Both the position numbers and the translations under genes were made by a program. A stretch of 64,000 nucleotides of DNA from Craspedostauros australis (lineage: Eukaryota > Bacillariophyta > Bacillariophyceae > Mastogloiales > Achnanthaceae): assembly GCA_026770025.1 (NCBI GenBank), contig JAMXDE010000006.1:1921001-1985000 (forward strand), in the 5' to 3' direction. Shown here piece after piece: positions 29,936-42,400 of the stretch. Positions within the stretch are counted from its first letter, which is position 1. Each line of letters starts with the position of its first letter. Under the pieces are notes generated by a model. That model worked only from the letters and a program-made list of their open reading frames with translations. It was not told the DNA's origin and made no database searches.

Positions 29936-32900
29936 TCACTCTTCTCGGTCCACTGCTGACCGAGGCTGGATGATATCTCCCTTGTGTCTGTCGTAGATCT
30001 CCTTCTTCGTGTTCTTGGTGAAGCCGTCTGCGATGTTGTCCTCTGAACGTACGAACCGGGCTCTAGCCTCTTTGTTCGCAATCAGCTCTCGGATGAAGTG
30101 ATGTCGGATATCGATGTGCCTGGTTCTGGCCGATGTAGATGGGTTGGAAGCGATGAAGATTGCTCCCACGTTGTCAACCATCACGTCTGTCGGCCTGTGT
30201 ATCTCCAACCCGATGTCACTCATCAATTGCGTCAGGAAGCGGATCTCCTTGCCTGCTTCCGACAGTGCAACGTACTCTGCCTCCGTTGAGCTCAGCGTCA
30301 CGCTGCGTTGTGCCTTCGACCTCCAGATGATAGGCACTCCCTGTAGTAGGACGAGGTGTCCTCCCACACTGATGCGATTGTCCTTGTCACCAGCGAACTC
30401 GCTGTCGGTGTACACCACAATCTTCCATGCATCGTTCTCCAAGGGTTTCGGTCTCATCTTCAGACCGTACTCCCTCGTATCCGACACGAACTTCATGACC
30501 CTCAGCATCTCCTTGTATGCTGCGGCCGTTGGTCCGTCCAACACCTTGGTCAGCTCTCGCACTGCATTGGCGATGTCGGGTCGTGAGTGTTTCACCAGGT
30601 ACAGCAGCATCCCCACTCCGCTTCGGTAGTTGCTGTGTCGCTGCTTGTCGACCTTTGGTGAGTCACTCTCTCTCTGGATGCCTTGTCCCGGCGTCCCTGG
30701 TGTACCGTATCGTTGCAGCTTCATCACATCATCCTTGAAAGTGCTGACAATGTTGTTGATGATGTGCGGTTGGTTCACCCAGCAATTGGTCTTGTCGTGG
30801 TTGAAGTTGATCTTGCAACTGAGGTAGTCTTCAAGATCTTCCTCCACCTTGATACCAAATCGCTTTGCCTTGATGTCCCCCACGAGGTTCTTCAGCTCCT
30901 GTTCATCCCCGATGCACAGGCAGTCGTCAACGTAGGTTCCGATCAGTAGCATTCTCCCTTCCTGATTCCGAATCAGGAGGCATGGATCCACCTTGCTCTG
31001 TCTGAATCCCATTTCAATCAGGATGTCGACCAGCTTCTTGTTCCATTGCCTGGCGCTCTGCACGAGCCCATAGATCGTCTTCTTGAGCAGCAAGCATTCA
31101 TCAGCCTCATGCCTCATGCCTTTCGGGCATTGCATGTAGATCTCCTCTTCGAGATCCCCATGCAAGAACGCTGTCTCGAAGTCGATGATGATACAGTCCA
31201 TTCGAAGAAGCATCTTCATGGTTAGCATCACTCGGTAGGTTGCGTCGTGGATCACTGGTGCATGATGCGCTGAGAAGTCGACTCCTGCAATCTGGGAATA
31301 CCCACATGCAACCAATCGGGCGCGGAATACGCCGTTCCTCTTCTCCTTGAACACCCACTTGGTCTTCACGCATCGCCGATCGTCTGGCATCTCGCTCTTC
31401 TTGATCTTCTGCCACACTCCTCTTCTGGCCATGTCGGTGAATTCCTTATTGATGGCTCCACGCCACTTCTCTCTCTTCTCGGGATTAGCATGATCCCAGC
31501 ACTCCTCGAACGTCGTTGGATCCAACATCACGGCCGTATTGGCTTGTTCGGACCACTCACCATTCCGTTCGTTCTCAACGTCCTGACTCGCAGCGATGAA
31601 ATCGATAAGTCTCATCCTCCCTTGGGTAGTATCGATCATCATGCCGGCGACGTCCCTGTTGAACATCGACCCATCTGTGTGGAAGCTGGGCCCTCCAGTA
31701 GCCGCGGGGACCATCATCGTCTCCTGCGCAGTGTCGTAGCCATCCTCATCCCCTGATGCTGATGCTTCGCCTGCCTCTGATTCCGAATCTGATTCTGATT
31801 CTCGTTCCCTTTCCTCTTGGGGAATCGGTGAGTTGTCGTAGCCGGCCAGGCTACTCACCATCCTTGGTACGCGCGCCAATGGTCTCACGGGAGTGCGTGC
31901 AGTCGATTGCTCAGTAGTCGAATCGATCCGCCCCGCACGGTCCTTGTCCCTTCCGGATTCATCGTCTTCATCATTGTCCGATGGTTCTTCCCCTTGGGCA
32001 GGTAGCAAATCATCTTGCTCTTGAGCGGTGTCGTCTGTGTCTCTTGTTGTGTGTCCAGCTCTTCCGCTCCTCTCCGCGACGCCGATCTTCGCGTTCCTCG
32101 CGATGTTCGAGCTTCGCCCCCAAGTCACTCTCTTTCCCTGGATTGCATCTCCAGTCTCAGAGTCGTCGTCATCCAGATCATATATCACCGACCTGTTGGC
32201 ATTCTCAACACCCTTGAATTGCCCATACGACTGGTTCATCCATGTCACGTCTCGCGTGATCAGGATCCTTGCCGTTGCGAGGTTCATCATTCGGTATACA
32301 CCGCTCGCATGTGACTGTCCGTATCCGACGAACATAGCAGGTTTGGACCGATCGTCCAGTTTCGCCTTGATCACTCGGCCTCCGATGAACACCATGCCAA
32401 TCTCGCCAAACAAACGCAGTCCGTCCACGTATGTGGGTGTCTGCCCATTGAATAGTACGCAAGCCGGTTCTCTCGACTTCGTTCCAATGATGTTCTCGAG
32501 TTGCGTTGCTGTTCTTGCTGCCTCAGCCCATAGCTTTCCTCGTAGATGCTTTGGTAGGTGGGTCTGATTGAGCATCGCCCTGACCTTTCCGTATAACACA
32601 GCGAACTTTCGTTCCACGCGACCATTCTGCTGTGGAGTTGAAGCTGCCGTGTATTCGAATGTTGGGCCGAATCCCTCCTTGAGTAGCTGCGCCTCTGCGC
32701 TGTAGTTCTCGCCTGCGTTGTCACATCTGATATTCTTGACAGTCACGTTCTGATTCGCCTTGAGCCATCTCAAGAGCGACATCATCTTCGATCCCACTTC
32801 ACTCTTCTCTTTGATGAAGTAGCTCCAGCAGTAGTCGCTGTAGTCGTCAATGATCAGGAGCCAGAATTTTCCGCGACCAAAACTGTACGTCTGGACACTG

Positions 32901-35620
32901 GAGGTATCCATGAACAGCCGTTCGCCAACTCTGCTCGCCTTCGCCTGTGACACTTTCGACAAACATTTTTGTCGAGATTTGCCGATAGCACAATCCTCAC
33001 ATGGATTCATTCGTCCTATGACATTCCATCCGTATCGCGCAGCAGTGCGCGAGATAGTGCAAGTGTCAACGTGGCCTAACATTTTATGGATTTGATTGAT
33101 GTCGACCGCCTTGCCGGTGGACACACCAATGTTTGCCATCTCATGTTCGGCTGGGACCGCCACCATGTTCACGCCGGAAACGAATCCACTGTGAGTCGCC
33201 ATGATGCGGTCGAAACGGATACGCAATCCGTTCTTCTCGAGAGCCATCACCACACCCTTGTTGCTGATGTCGAATCCGCTTTCGAGTGCCTTCGTGATGC
33301 TCAGGAGGTTGACCCAAAGCTTGGGAACGAACTTCACCGCCTTGAGGATGATGATGACCTCCGAGCCATCCTTCTGCATCACCTTCATGCGTTTGTCGCC
33401 CACCTTCGTTGCTTTGAGGTAGCGCCCGCTTCCCACCTTTACTGCGAAGCTCGCGAGGCGCACGTTGGTCATGCCCTCGTCGCTGTTGGTGAGATGGCAC
33501 GATGCCCCCGAGTCGCCTAGCCAGGTGTTTGCCTCGTGGCGATCTGGCGCGATGGTCTTCTTGCGTTCGCCGGCGTCGTACATGTCGCCGATCACCATGG
33601 CTAGTTCATGCGCATGGTTGTACCCGTAGATGGGCAACTCGTCGAACATGTGCCCGTCGCGCACGCCGTTGTCCGATGGATGGTGGATCCAGAGCAGGCG
33701 ATCCGCGGCCATGGCGCTCATACGCGAGATCAGGTTCTTCGGGAGTGGCGGGAGACGATTCTCCTCAAGCAAATCGTTGATGTCGATTGCCTTGCTCGCC
33801 ACGTCGTATGCTCCGATCACTCCGATGGTCATCAGCATGAAGTACACACTTTGCACTTCCATGCGGTTCTCGTCGATGCCTTGGTATGCCTCCATCGCGT
33901 CGTAGCAGATGAGCGAGAGGTTGGAGCGAACATCATTCGCGGGCATCACGTTGGACAGCGAGCATCTCACCGCATAGGGAGGGTTGTCGCTTCCAAGGAT
34001 CTGGCGGCGTTGGAGCTTCTCGGCTGGAGTCACAGGCACGTCTCCCTTTGGTCCTCCTGGGATGAGGATCAAGAATGGGCAGAATGGGCAGTCAACACAC
34101 CACGAGAACAAAGGCCCTTTGGTCAGGCACAGTGGGCACCACGCGTTGTTGTTGTCGCGTCGAGATGCAGTCTCGATCAACCCGTCCAAGTAGGAGCGAA
34201 TGGGGCGCACATTGTAGATCGGCTCTGGTCGCCTTGCTGAGGCCGTCGCGTGGAGGTCGATGCCGGGCATCGCGATCTCGTTGCTTTCAGCTTCGTCAGC
34301 TTCGCTCTCGTCAGATGAGAACAAGTCGTCGCTCATCATGCGCTCCGCGTCGACTTGCGGTCCGTAGTAACCGCAGTCGTTCGGGCTGCGGATCCCAACC
34401 ACTTCGATCGATCCCTCGTCGTCGTTGTTGTTGGTTCCGTTGTAGAACCCTGCAGCCAAGTCTCCGTCGACGACCACGAGAGCCATGTCCTTCATGAGGT
34501 TTTCGGTGTTGCTCTCCGTGTCGTGGGTGCGTGTTGTCACGATTTCGTGGTCGGTGAGAATTTTGGTTTCGCTCACATTTTTGATGTTGCGCGCGATTTC
34601 TCCATCCTCTGCGATTTCGTGACACAACATCACATCATCGACGGTGACCAGCGCGACGTCGTCCATGCCGTCCATCCCGTCGGTAGCCACATTGGCTGAG
34701 TCTGCGTCCTTCATCGCTGCTCTCAACTTGAAGCACTGCACGATCTTGTGGCCTGTCTTGCCACAGAACTTGCACTTGCCGTTGAAGCCTCCGGCGCTGA
34801 AGTTGCCGTTGTTGCGGTTGCCGTTGCCGCGGTTGCCAGTCTTCTTGGCGCCACCGCCTTGCTTGCCGTTGCCGCTCTTGGTAGGGGAGCGACAGTCCGC
34901 CTTCTTGTGCCCGTAGACGCCACAGTTGCGACAGTTGCCCTTGAACCCGCCGATCGCGGCCAAGGCCATCTCCTCCTTGCCATGGTTGCCTCCTTCGCGC
35001 TTAGAACCATGTTTGGTATGGTGGCGGTCGTAGGTGAGGCACACGGCCTCGCGGATGTCTTCAACTGTCATCTTGTCTTCTTTGCCTGCGAACTTGAGCT
35101 CTATGAGCTTCACGTCCATCTCGTAGTCTCTCCCGAGAGCGTTGAGCACAAGCATGTTGTATTGCTCGGCGTCCATCTTCACGCCAGCACTCTCCAAACG
35201 GTTGCGGAGCACCTCCATGTCGGTGAGGAACGAATCAGGGCGCTCGCCCTTCTTCAACCGCATCCCGTTGAGTTGAGCCAACAACTGCGCCTTCACTGGT
35301 GCAGTATGTTGCTCGTAGATGCGCTCGAGCGCCTTCCACGCCTTGCGTGGGTCACCTACTTCGTAGGTACCGCTCTTGCATCCCAGCACAGCCATGAAGG
35401 CAACATTGCCTTCCGGAGTTTCATGGTTGATAGCCACGGTCAGTTCTTCAAACGCGTACTTCGCCAACGCCTTTCGGTACTCAGCCTTCTCCGTGTAGGA
35501 CATGACTGACACCTTCTTGGGTTCCCCCGTACCCGAGTCTCCGCCCGTCGTCGGGGCAAGACCGGATGGTCCGAGAGGTTCATCCTTCACCACCACGGCA
35601 TCCGCAGCTTGGAGGTAAAA
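29936..35620 (-). CDS. Copia gag-pol polyprotein (A2), N-terminus lost
   Basis: A frame of about 1,894 native codons has no internal stop. It begins FYLQAADAVVV, aligning with about residue 44 of A1, so the native start and first Gag helices are missing; a few LTR-derived codons of B precede it. Landmarks are knuckles CRNCGVYGHKKADC and CKFCGKTGHKIVQC (34735-34935), protease WLGDSGASCH (33495-33525), integrase HHCC then FMDTSS, RCDNAGENY and GRVERKF (33080-32600), RT with TAFLHGDLEEEIYMQCP and YVDDCLC (near 30920), and RNase H with YTDSEFAGD, the glutamate in SSTEAEYVAL (30281-30283), VDNVGAIF and HIDIRHH. All catalytic residues are present, but without a 5' LTR the copy cannot be transcribed normally. 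Confidence 0.92.
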   Translation of the reverse strand, partial: FYLQAADAVVVKDEPLGPSGLAPTTGGDSGTGEPKKVSVMSYTEKAEYRKALAKYAFEELTVAINHETPEGNVAFMAVLGCKSGTYEVGDPRKAWKALERIYEQHTAPVKAQLLAQLNGMRLKKGERPDSFLTDMEVLRNRLESAGVKMDAEQYNMLVLNALGRDYEMDVKLIELKFAGKEDKMTVEDIREAVCLTYDRHHTKHGSKREGGNHGKEEMALAAIGGFKGNCRNCGVYGHKKADCRSPTKSGNGKQGGGAKKTGNRGNGNRNNGNFSAGGFNGKCKFCGKTGHKIVQCFKLRAAMKDADSANVATDGMDGMDDVALVTVDDVMLCHEIAEDGEIARNIKNVSETKILTDHEIVTTRTHDTESNTENLMKDMALVVVDGDLAAGFYNGTNNNDDEGSIEVVGIRSPNDCGYYGPQVDAERMMSDDLFSSDESEADEAESNEIAMPGIDLHATASARRPEPIYNVRPIRSYLDGLIETASRRDNNNAWCPLCLTKGPLFSWCVDCPFCPFLILIPGGPKGDVPVTPAEKLQRRQILGSDNPPYAVRCSLSNVMPANDVRSNLSLICYDAMEAYQGIDENRMEVQSVYFMLMTIGVIGAYDVASKAIDINDLLEENRLPPLPKNLISRMSAMAADRLLWIHHPSDNGVRDGHMFDELPIYGYNHAHELAMVIGDMYDAGERKKTIAPDRHEANTWLGDSGASCHLTNSDEGMTNVRLASFAVKVGSGRYLKATKVGDKRMKVMQKDGSEVIIILKAVKFVPKLWVNLLSITKALESGFDISNKGVVMALEKNGLRIRFDRIMATHSGFVSGVNMVAVPAEHEMANIGVSTGKAVDINQIHKMLGHVDTCTISRTAARYGWNVIGRMNPCEDCAIGKSRQKCLSKVSQAKASRVGERLFMDTSSVQTYSFGRGKFWLLIIDDYSDYCWSYFIKEKSEVGSKMMSLLRWLKANQNVTVKNIRCDNAGENYSAEAQLLKEGFGPTFEYTAASTPQQNGRVERKFAVLYGKVRAMLNQTHLPKHLRGKLWAEAARTATQLENIIGTKSREPACVLFNGQTPTYVDGLRLFGEIGMVFIGGRVIKAKLDDRSKPAMFVGYGQSHASGVYRMMNLATARILITRDVTWMNQSYGQFKGVENANRSVIYDLDDDDSETGDAIQGKRVTWGRSSNIARNAKIGVAERSGRAGHTTRDTDDTAQEQDDLLPAQGEEPSDNDEDDESGRDKDRAGRIDSTTEQSTARTPVRPLARVPRMVSSLAGYDNSPIPQEERERESESDSESEAGEASASGDEDGYDTAQETMMVPAATGGPSFHTDGSMFNRDVAGMMIDTTQGRMRLIDFIAASQDVENERNGEWSEQANTAVMLDPTTFEECWDHANPEKREKWRGAINKEFTDMARRGVWQKIKKSEMPDDRRCVKTKWVFKEKRNGVFRARLVACGYSQIAGVDFSAHHAPVIHDATYRVMLTMKMLLRMDCIIIDFETAFLHGDLEEEIYMQCPKGMRHEADECLLLKKTIYGLVQSARQWNKKLVDILIEMGFRQSKVDPCLLIRNQEGRMLLIGTYVDDCLCIGDEQELKNLVGDIKAKRFGIKVEEDLEDYLSCKINFNHDKTNCWVNQPHIINNIVSTFKDDVMKLQRYGTPGTPGQGIQRESDSPKVDKQRHSNYRSGVGMLLYLVKHSRPDIANAVRELTKVLDGPTAAAYKEMLRVMKFVSDTREYGLKMRPKPLENDAWKIVVYTDSEFAGDKDNRISVGGHLVLLQGVPIIWRSKAQRSVTLSSTEAEYVALSEAGKEIRFLTQLMSDIGLEIHRPTDVMVDNVGAIFIASNPSTSARTRHIDIRHHFIRELIANKEARARFVRSEDNIADGFTKNTKKEIYDRHKGDIIQPRSAVDREE

Positions 35621-35623
35621 GTT

Positions 35624-36416
35624 TGTTGGCAAGTTCCGCGCACGGTAACCTACGATCGTGGAAGATGGTGTTGGTTGATAGTCGTCTGTTTGCTATTTCA
35701 TTACTTGGCTACTCCGATGCTCTCGGTGTACGCCCGTTCTCTTGCCCGATGCTCTCGGCGCTTCAATCTGTTTCGCAGATTCGGTCTCCGACTATGAGTC
35801 GGTACGCGAGATCCTTTCTCGCTCCTCTCTGTATTCTCTCTCTCTCTCTCTCACCATCATGTGCTCGTGCTACACGATGCTTCGTGTTCGATGCGTACTC
35901 CGCATTCAACACTCTGTTCATTCAGTACTGGCTTCTACTCCATGAGTACTTACCATTTGAAGTTCACCTTCAGTATCCATGATCTTCATGGGTCATCGTA
36001 TCTTCGCCTCCTGCTCTGACTTGGAGACATCTGTCGACGTGGTGACATGTTGACATCCTGTCGACGTCAGTAGGCGTCCTTCTGCTCTCCAGATGTCACG
36101 TTCCATTGGTGATGCAGTAGTCTGTCAGATGATATCGTCATCTGAGGTTTAGTTGGGAAGTACCTCGAGATTCTCTTGGTACCATTGATGCATGGACGGA
36201 CGATCTTCTGATTCTTCCAGAAATCGTTATTTGCAAATTTCCTCCAGAAATCTTGCCCCTTTTGGTGTGTTCCATTTCCCCTGTAATTCTGATGAATCAC
36301 AGCATACTATCGACACGAATGTAGTTATACCGTCCAAGTGCGTATGAGAGAATAACGGGTGAACGATGCACATATACACGTACATCTTGACATATACTCA
36401 CATGTACATCTCGACA
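35624..36416 (-). repeat. 3' LTR of copia B
   Basis: 793 bp, plus-strand ends TGTTGGCAAG and ACATCTCGACA. It contains a TC dinucleotide run near 35835-35852. It differs from the 5' LTR at several places where the D LTR agrees with the 5' LTR. Confidence 0.92.
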
Positions 36417-36426
36417 CCCTTCCTGT
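36417..36426 (-). promoter_or_regulatory. Polypurine tract of B
   Basis: ACAGGAAGGG on the minus strand, next to the 3' LTR; identical to that of D at 54193-54202. Confidence 0.8.
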
Positions 36427-36436
36427 GTGCATTCGG

Positions 36437-39400
36437 TCATTCGAATGTTCTCGATGTGTCAAGGTACGACTTCTCATGTTCACGTTGCAAGTCGGCCTTG
36501 ATGTTCTTGGTGAATCCGTCGCTTGTGTTCTGCTCGGATTTGACAAAAATGATTTCGATGGTTTTGTTGATTACCATGTTCCTCACGTAGTGATGGCGCA
36601 CGTCTATGTGCCGCGATCGTTGGGATGTTGATGGGTTCTTGGCGATGAAGATTGCTCCGATGTTGTCCACACGGACCTTGATCGGTGTCTTCACTGGGAC
36701 GCCCACACTTTCGAGTAGCTGCACGACGAAGAAGATTTCCTTTGCCGCTTCGGAAAGGGCAACGTATTCTGCTTCGGATGAGCTGAGTGTGACGGCCTTC
36801 TGTGCCTTGGATCGCCAAAGGATTGGTACCTTGCACAGGTATAGGATGAATCCCCCTACGCTAATTCTTGTGTTCTTGTCTCCTGCATATTCGCTATCGC
36901 AGAAGAGCTCCATGTCCCAGCCGTCGTCATCTGGACGCGCTGGATGGATCTTCAATCCATAGTCCTTTGTATCGATCACATACTTGATGATCCGATACAT
37001 CTCCTTCATTGCAGCCTTGGTGGGCCCGATCAATACCTTGGAGAGTTCCCTCACAGGGTTCGCGATATCCGGTCGCGAGTGCTTGATGAGGAAGAGTAGC
37101 ATACCGACGCCTCGGCGATATTCGGCATGTTCTTCCGGTCCGACCTTCTGCAGTCCGTTGTCTTCGGATGGTCGTACGATGATTTGACCCGGGGTTCCCG
37201 GTGTCCCGTAGCGTTGCATCTTCTCAACTTTGGTTCCGAACTCTTCGATTAGGTGTCGGATGAGATGTGGTTGACGCAATGTCGCTCTAGTCTTGTCATG
37301 GTTCAGTTCGATGTTGCAGCTGAGGTAGTCTCCGAGTCCACGCTCGATTGTCACCTTGAATTTGCTGCCTTGGATGTCCTTCAGGAATGTCTCCAGTGCC
37401 TTGGAGTCTCCGCAACAGAAGCAGTCGTCCACGTAGATGGCCACGATCATGCTTCCTTCCTTCGTCTTCCTGTAGAACAGGCACGGGTCTGCTGCGCTCT
37501 GTTCGAAGTTGATATTCTTGAGGGTCGATACCAACATCTTGAACCATTGCCTGGCGCTCTGCACAAGTCCGTAGATTGGCTTGTGTAGGGTCAGGGCTTC
37601 GTCTGGTTGATGATCCATCCCATTGGGACAGTTCATGTAGATCTCCTCGTCGAGGTCTCCATGTAGGAATGCCGTTACGACATCGACGAGTGCGCAGTCC
37701 ATCTTCTTGATCAGCATGATCGCCATCATGACTTGGTAGGTCACGTCATGGATGGCAGGTGAGTAATACTCTTGGAAGTCTACTCCTGCAACTTGTGAAT
37801 AGCCACATGCAACGAGCCTCGCTCGATGTGTGCCGTCACGCTTCAGCTTGAAGACCCATTTGCACTTGCAGCATCTGCAGCCGCGTGGAATGGTATCTCG
37901 CTTGATCTTGTTGTACACCTTGCGTGTATCCATGGAGTCGAACTCCTTCTTGATGGCTGCTCGATATCCCTTCTGATGGATGGGATCTGGGTGGTTGAAG
38001 GCTCCATCGAATGTCGTTGGTTCGATGTGCTTCTCTGGTTCCTTGTTCTCGTCCTGCATCGACAGTCCAATGTCGATCGCTGGTGTCTCGGTGATGATTG
38101 CGTTCATCCCGTATACTCCTGTTGTGCTATGGTGAGTGATCTCGATTTCTCCTTCATCCATGATTTCTTCATCATCTGTAGTTTCGTTGTTGGAATCATC
38201 GATCATCTCGTCGCTGAGTTCGTCACTCGCCTCGGCGGATGATGGATCGCTCTCATAGCCTTCTTCCTTTCGACCTCGTTCGTTGAAGTCTGCAAGCTCA
38301 CGCAGAGCTCTAGGAATATTCTTTCCTGTAGTTGACTTGGGATTAGTTTCTCCCTTCCTGCCTCGTGCTTCGTGACGTCGGATCCTCTCCTTTCTAGCTA
38401 TGTCACGCTTGTTTGGCTTGCTCGGTGGAGATCTGGATGGTGTACCATGTGTAGACCTCGCTGGTGTGTTCGGGGGAGTGACGCCTGTGTCATCGTCGGC
38501 TTCGTCGCTGGATGGTGTGATCTCGTCATCCTCATGATTGGATTCGCTCCGATCTTCCTCGTCGTTATGGACCAGTTGTGTTACTGCTCCGTCGTCCTCA
38601 TTATCCTCATCGTCGCTGTCCGATAGGATGTAGTACCTGTTGCTGTCAGTGAAAGATACTTTCTTCGCTTCCGATGTTTGACGCGTTGCCGTCCTTGGCG
38701 TTGCTCCCTTCCGTCCGATGGTTGTGAAGCCGTCTGCGTCCGTTGTTCCTGTTTCGTTGGATATGTTCGGTGCTGGTGCCCAGCCACGGAACTGTCCGTA
38801 TGATTGGTTGAGCCACTTGATGTCCCGTGAACAGATGAGTGACTTGGTCGATGGTCTGTACATGTTGTAGACTCCTGATGCATGTTGGTGTGCATATCCG
38901 ATGAACACCATCTCTTCTCCTCTGTTCTTGAGTTTGGCGGTGATCCCGCCGTAGGTAGTCTTCACAACACCTACCTCTCCAAATGTGCGGAGCGCGTCCG
39001 CATATGGTGGATCGTTGCCGAAGAATTGTCGATGTGGTGACTCCTTCTGGTTCTTCGCTACGGTGATGTTGGCGATGGCGGTGGCAGTGCTAGCAGCTGC
39101 TGCCCACAGGCCATGCCTATACTCTTCGTCGAGCTGTGCTCCGTTGAGCATGGAGCGAATCTTGGTGTAGAGGTACGCGAACTTGCGTTCCACTCTTCCG
39201 TTCTGTTGCGGCGTGTTCGATGCCGTATATTCGAATTTCACGTTGAGTCCTGCATCGATGAGAATATCCTCCGTGGATTTGTTCTCTCCGCTATTGTCAC
39301 CTCGGAAGATGATCTGTTGGTCACCAGTCTGTGACTTGATCGTCTGGATGAATCGTTTGATGTATCCTGGTTGATCACTCTTGTTCTTGAGAAAGAAACT

Positions 39401-42400
39401 CCAGCAGTGATCCGTGCAGTCGTCCACGATCAGGGTCCAGTAGCGTTTATCTCCGAAGCTTATGTGTTTAGTGTAACTAATATCAATGAAGAACCGTTCG
39501 CCGCGGCGAGTAGCTCTTGGAATGGTTGCCTTCGGAATATTCTTCACTCTTGCGTTCGCGACCGCGCAGTCACGACACACCGGCATCTCGCCGATGATTT
39601 TCCATCCGTACTGAGCGGCCGTCCGCTTCATGGTCTCGAGTGGCGCGTGGCCGAGCATTCGGTGCAGGTTCACCGCGCTGATCTCCTTGGATGGATTCTT
39701 GACGATAGCTGTACAAGCTTTGTCGTCGTCTGTTGGCATAATGGGATGCATCTGCACTCCCGTGATGAATCCGTTGGATGTGGGGAAGACTCGATCGAAC
39801 ACGATCTTCATTCCGGATCCGTTGATGATGTCCATCAGAATGCCATTGTTACCAAGTTGGTAACCGTTGTACAGAGCCTTGTTCGTGGAGAAAAGGTTCA
39901 CCGCCATTTTCGGTGTGTACTTCACGTCATCGAGCCGGATGATGTGGCCAGTGTTGTTTCGCTGCTTGACTTTCAAGCGAATGGATCCCATCTTGGGAGA
40001 ATCCAGCTTCGTGCTGTCTCCCACTTGGACGAAGGACTTGATGTGCCGCACGTTGAAGAGAGCGGCGTCTGAATTGACGATGTGACACGAAGCTCCGCTG
40101 TCGGCGAGCCAGGTGTCCTTGTTGACCTTGTCCTTGTACTTGGTGCTCAGCTCGTGGAGTTGCTCCACAGCTGCCGCAGCTATCTCGTCGTTGAAGCTGC
40201 CGTCATCATCGTCTTCGTGGACTCCATCTTCGTTGTATGGATGATGATGATCTCCGTCATCCATGTCGTCGGGTAGTTGCGCGTAGTCCGATGGAATTGT
40301 GTTGCTTCGATGTGATCCTGTGGCTGGATCGTATGGGTGGACGCGTGATCGCTCGCGTAAGAGCACGCGCATGCATCCTCCAAGGATGTAATGCAGATCC
40401 GTCTCAGGGATCGTTTCCGAGTTGTTCGCTTCCAGTATGCGGTTGATGATGATCGCATTGACGAGGATCTCTTCGATTGATTCGAAGTGCTCGGATAGGA
40501 TGGATCCCATCATGTTCACCCATATTGGCATGAGTGCTCCTCGTGTTGTTCCTGGGAACACTCGCATCCCCGCTTCCATTACGGCGTCAAAGATGAGCTG
40601 CTTTTGGATTATCAATGCTGTTGCTGTTGCATTCGGGATGGTGCTGTGACGGAGGAGGTAATCGACGCTGTTGGGATCCTCAATAGGTGGGAAGTCGATG
40701 TTCCCTGGGTAGACGACACGCTCGTTTGGATTGAAGCTGTCGTCTGGATGATTGCCGTCCTCGGATTCGTCGCTGTCATCCTCGTCGAAGATGCCCGATC
40801 TGTTGTTTCCCGCCGCTGGAGGAGGAGGCGCCGCGCCGCGGTCCGCCTCATCGTCTTCATCTGCGCCGTTATCGTCGGCGTCGTCGTCGTCATCGCTCAT
40901 GGCCTCTTCGATGTCGCTATCGTTGGCCTCGTCGTCCATCTCAGCTTCGTCGCCGTATGAACCGATCAGGTCGTGCGCGTTGAAGCAGCATTCGTAGCTC
41001 ACTTCGCGTCTTGGATCCACCTCGTGGATGATTGGCTCCTCGCTGAGCCACTCCGGGATGATCTCATCATCCTGCACTTCGTCGTCACTCCCGACGTATT
41101 CGAAGTTATCGAAGAAGGAGTCTTCGATGTAGTCGTCGGACACCAACATGCAGAGCGGCATGTCCTTTGCTGAGAGTACCATCTCGTGCCCGCTCTTGTC
41201 GTGTCCTTCCGTAGCCACGTTGGCTTGTTCGTTGTTCTTCTTGCTTTCGTTGAACTTCTTCTTTCGGCACTCCGCCTCACGATGTCCAAAGATGCCACAG
41301 TAGTTGCACTTGCCCTTGAAGCCGCTTCCCTTGTTGCGCTTTCCGTTCATTTTGTTGTTGTTGTTGTTGTTTTTCTTGTTGTTCGATTTCTTGCGTTCTG
41401 GGCAATCGGCGGATCTATGGCCATACACGCCACAGTTGTGACAAGTACCCTTGAAGTTACCGGTGCTTGTGAAGCCGGTGTCGTTGCTCTTCGTGTTGCT
41501 GTCTTGGAAGTCGTCGACGTATGCTTTGCCTCCTCTGTGAGTGGCGTATGCAGTGCGGAGTACTCCTCTGATCGTGTTGATGGTAACCAGTTCCGGATTG
41601 AACGTGAGTTGGTGTTGGAAGTTCACGACGTGGGTTCTGTATTCCACGCTCACCGTGCTGAGAATCTGCATGATCATTTCCTCGTCCGAGATCTCATACT
41701 TGACATCGTGGAGACGCGATCGTAGACTCTCGAGTTGCGTGATGTAGATGTCGGGGTCCATGTCTCTCTTCATCTTTTCGTTGTTGAATTGGCGCTTGAG
41801 TTTGATCTTCGTCACCGCATCGGATGGTCGGAACTTCTCCGCGAGAACGTTCCACGCTGCGTGTGGATCTCCTTCGGGGTAGTCGTCGGAGATGCATTGG
41901 TTGATGTATTGGATGGCTTGCTTGCCTTTTCCTTTCTCTGCATCCATCATGAGGATCAGATCGCTGAAGCAGTCGCATCCCAGCTCGTAGATTTCCTCCA
42001 TCGCTTCCTTGGCTTCACCGGTGGCTGCCGCGATCTCGCTCACTGTTGGCACCTTGGTCTTGCCCAACATCACGTCTCTCGTCTTCTGTGCACGAGCGTA
42101 TGCCTTCGCTTGGGACTCCCATGCGCTGTAGTCTTCCTGTTCACCACTGAACATCGGCGCCTTGATGCGTCGCTTGTTCACGTTGGCTGATGTTGCCATG
42201 TTGGTTCGTTGTTTCGTCGTTGGTGCGCTCGCGCCCTTGATTTCCGTCGGTTTCTGTGTTACCGATTCTTCGATTTTCGCCTGTTGTTGCGCGGAGATTG
42301 TTTTCGTCACAAATTCTCCTCCTGGTGGTGTCTCACTTTTCCCACCCTGTTTGGCTGTGCGAATGCTCTTCGTCACACCAGTCTCCTCCTGCTTGATCGC

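Larger units (their letters stand above)
29075..35623 (-). mobile_element. Ty1/copia element A2, 5' end missing
   Basis: This is a minus-strand family A element with its 3' LTR (29075-29864), polypurine tract and nearly complete gag-pol. The 5' LTR, leader and about the first 55 Gag codons are absent: at 35623 the sequence passes directly into the LTR of element B. The left flank is ACATG (29070-29074). The loss falls exactly at the edge of B, but the missing segment does not reappear on the other side of B at 43482. Confidence 0.93.

Noticed and set aside
35624-35632. Apparent start of the A2 protein (MPTN)
   Set aside because: These codons come from the inverted B LTR (a TTG, not ATG). The native Gag start of A2 is missing.
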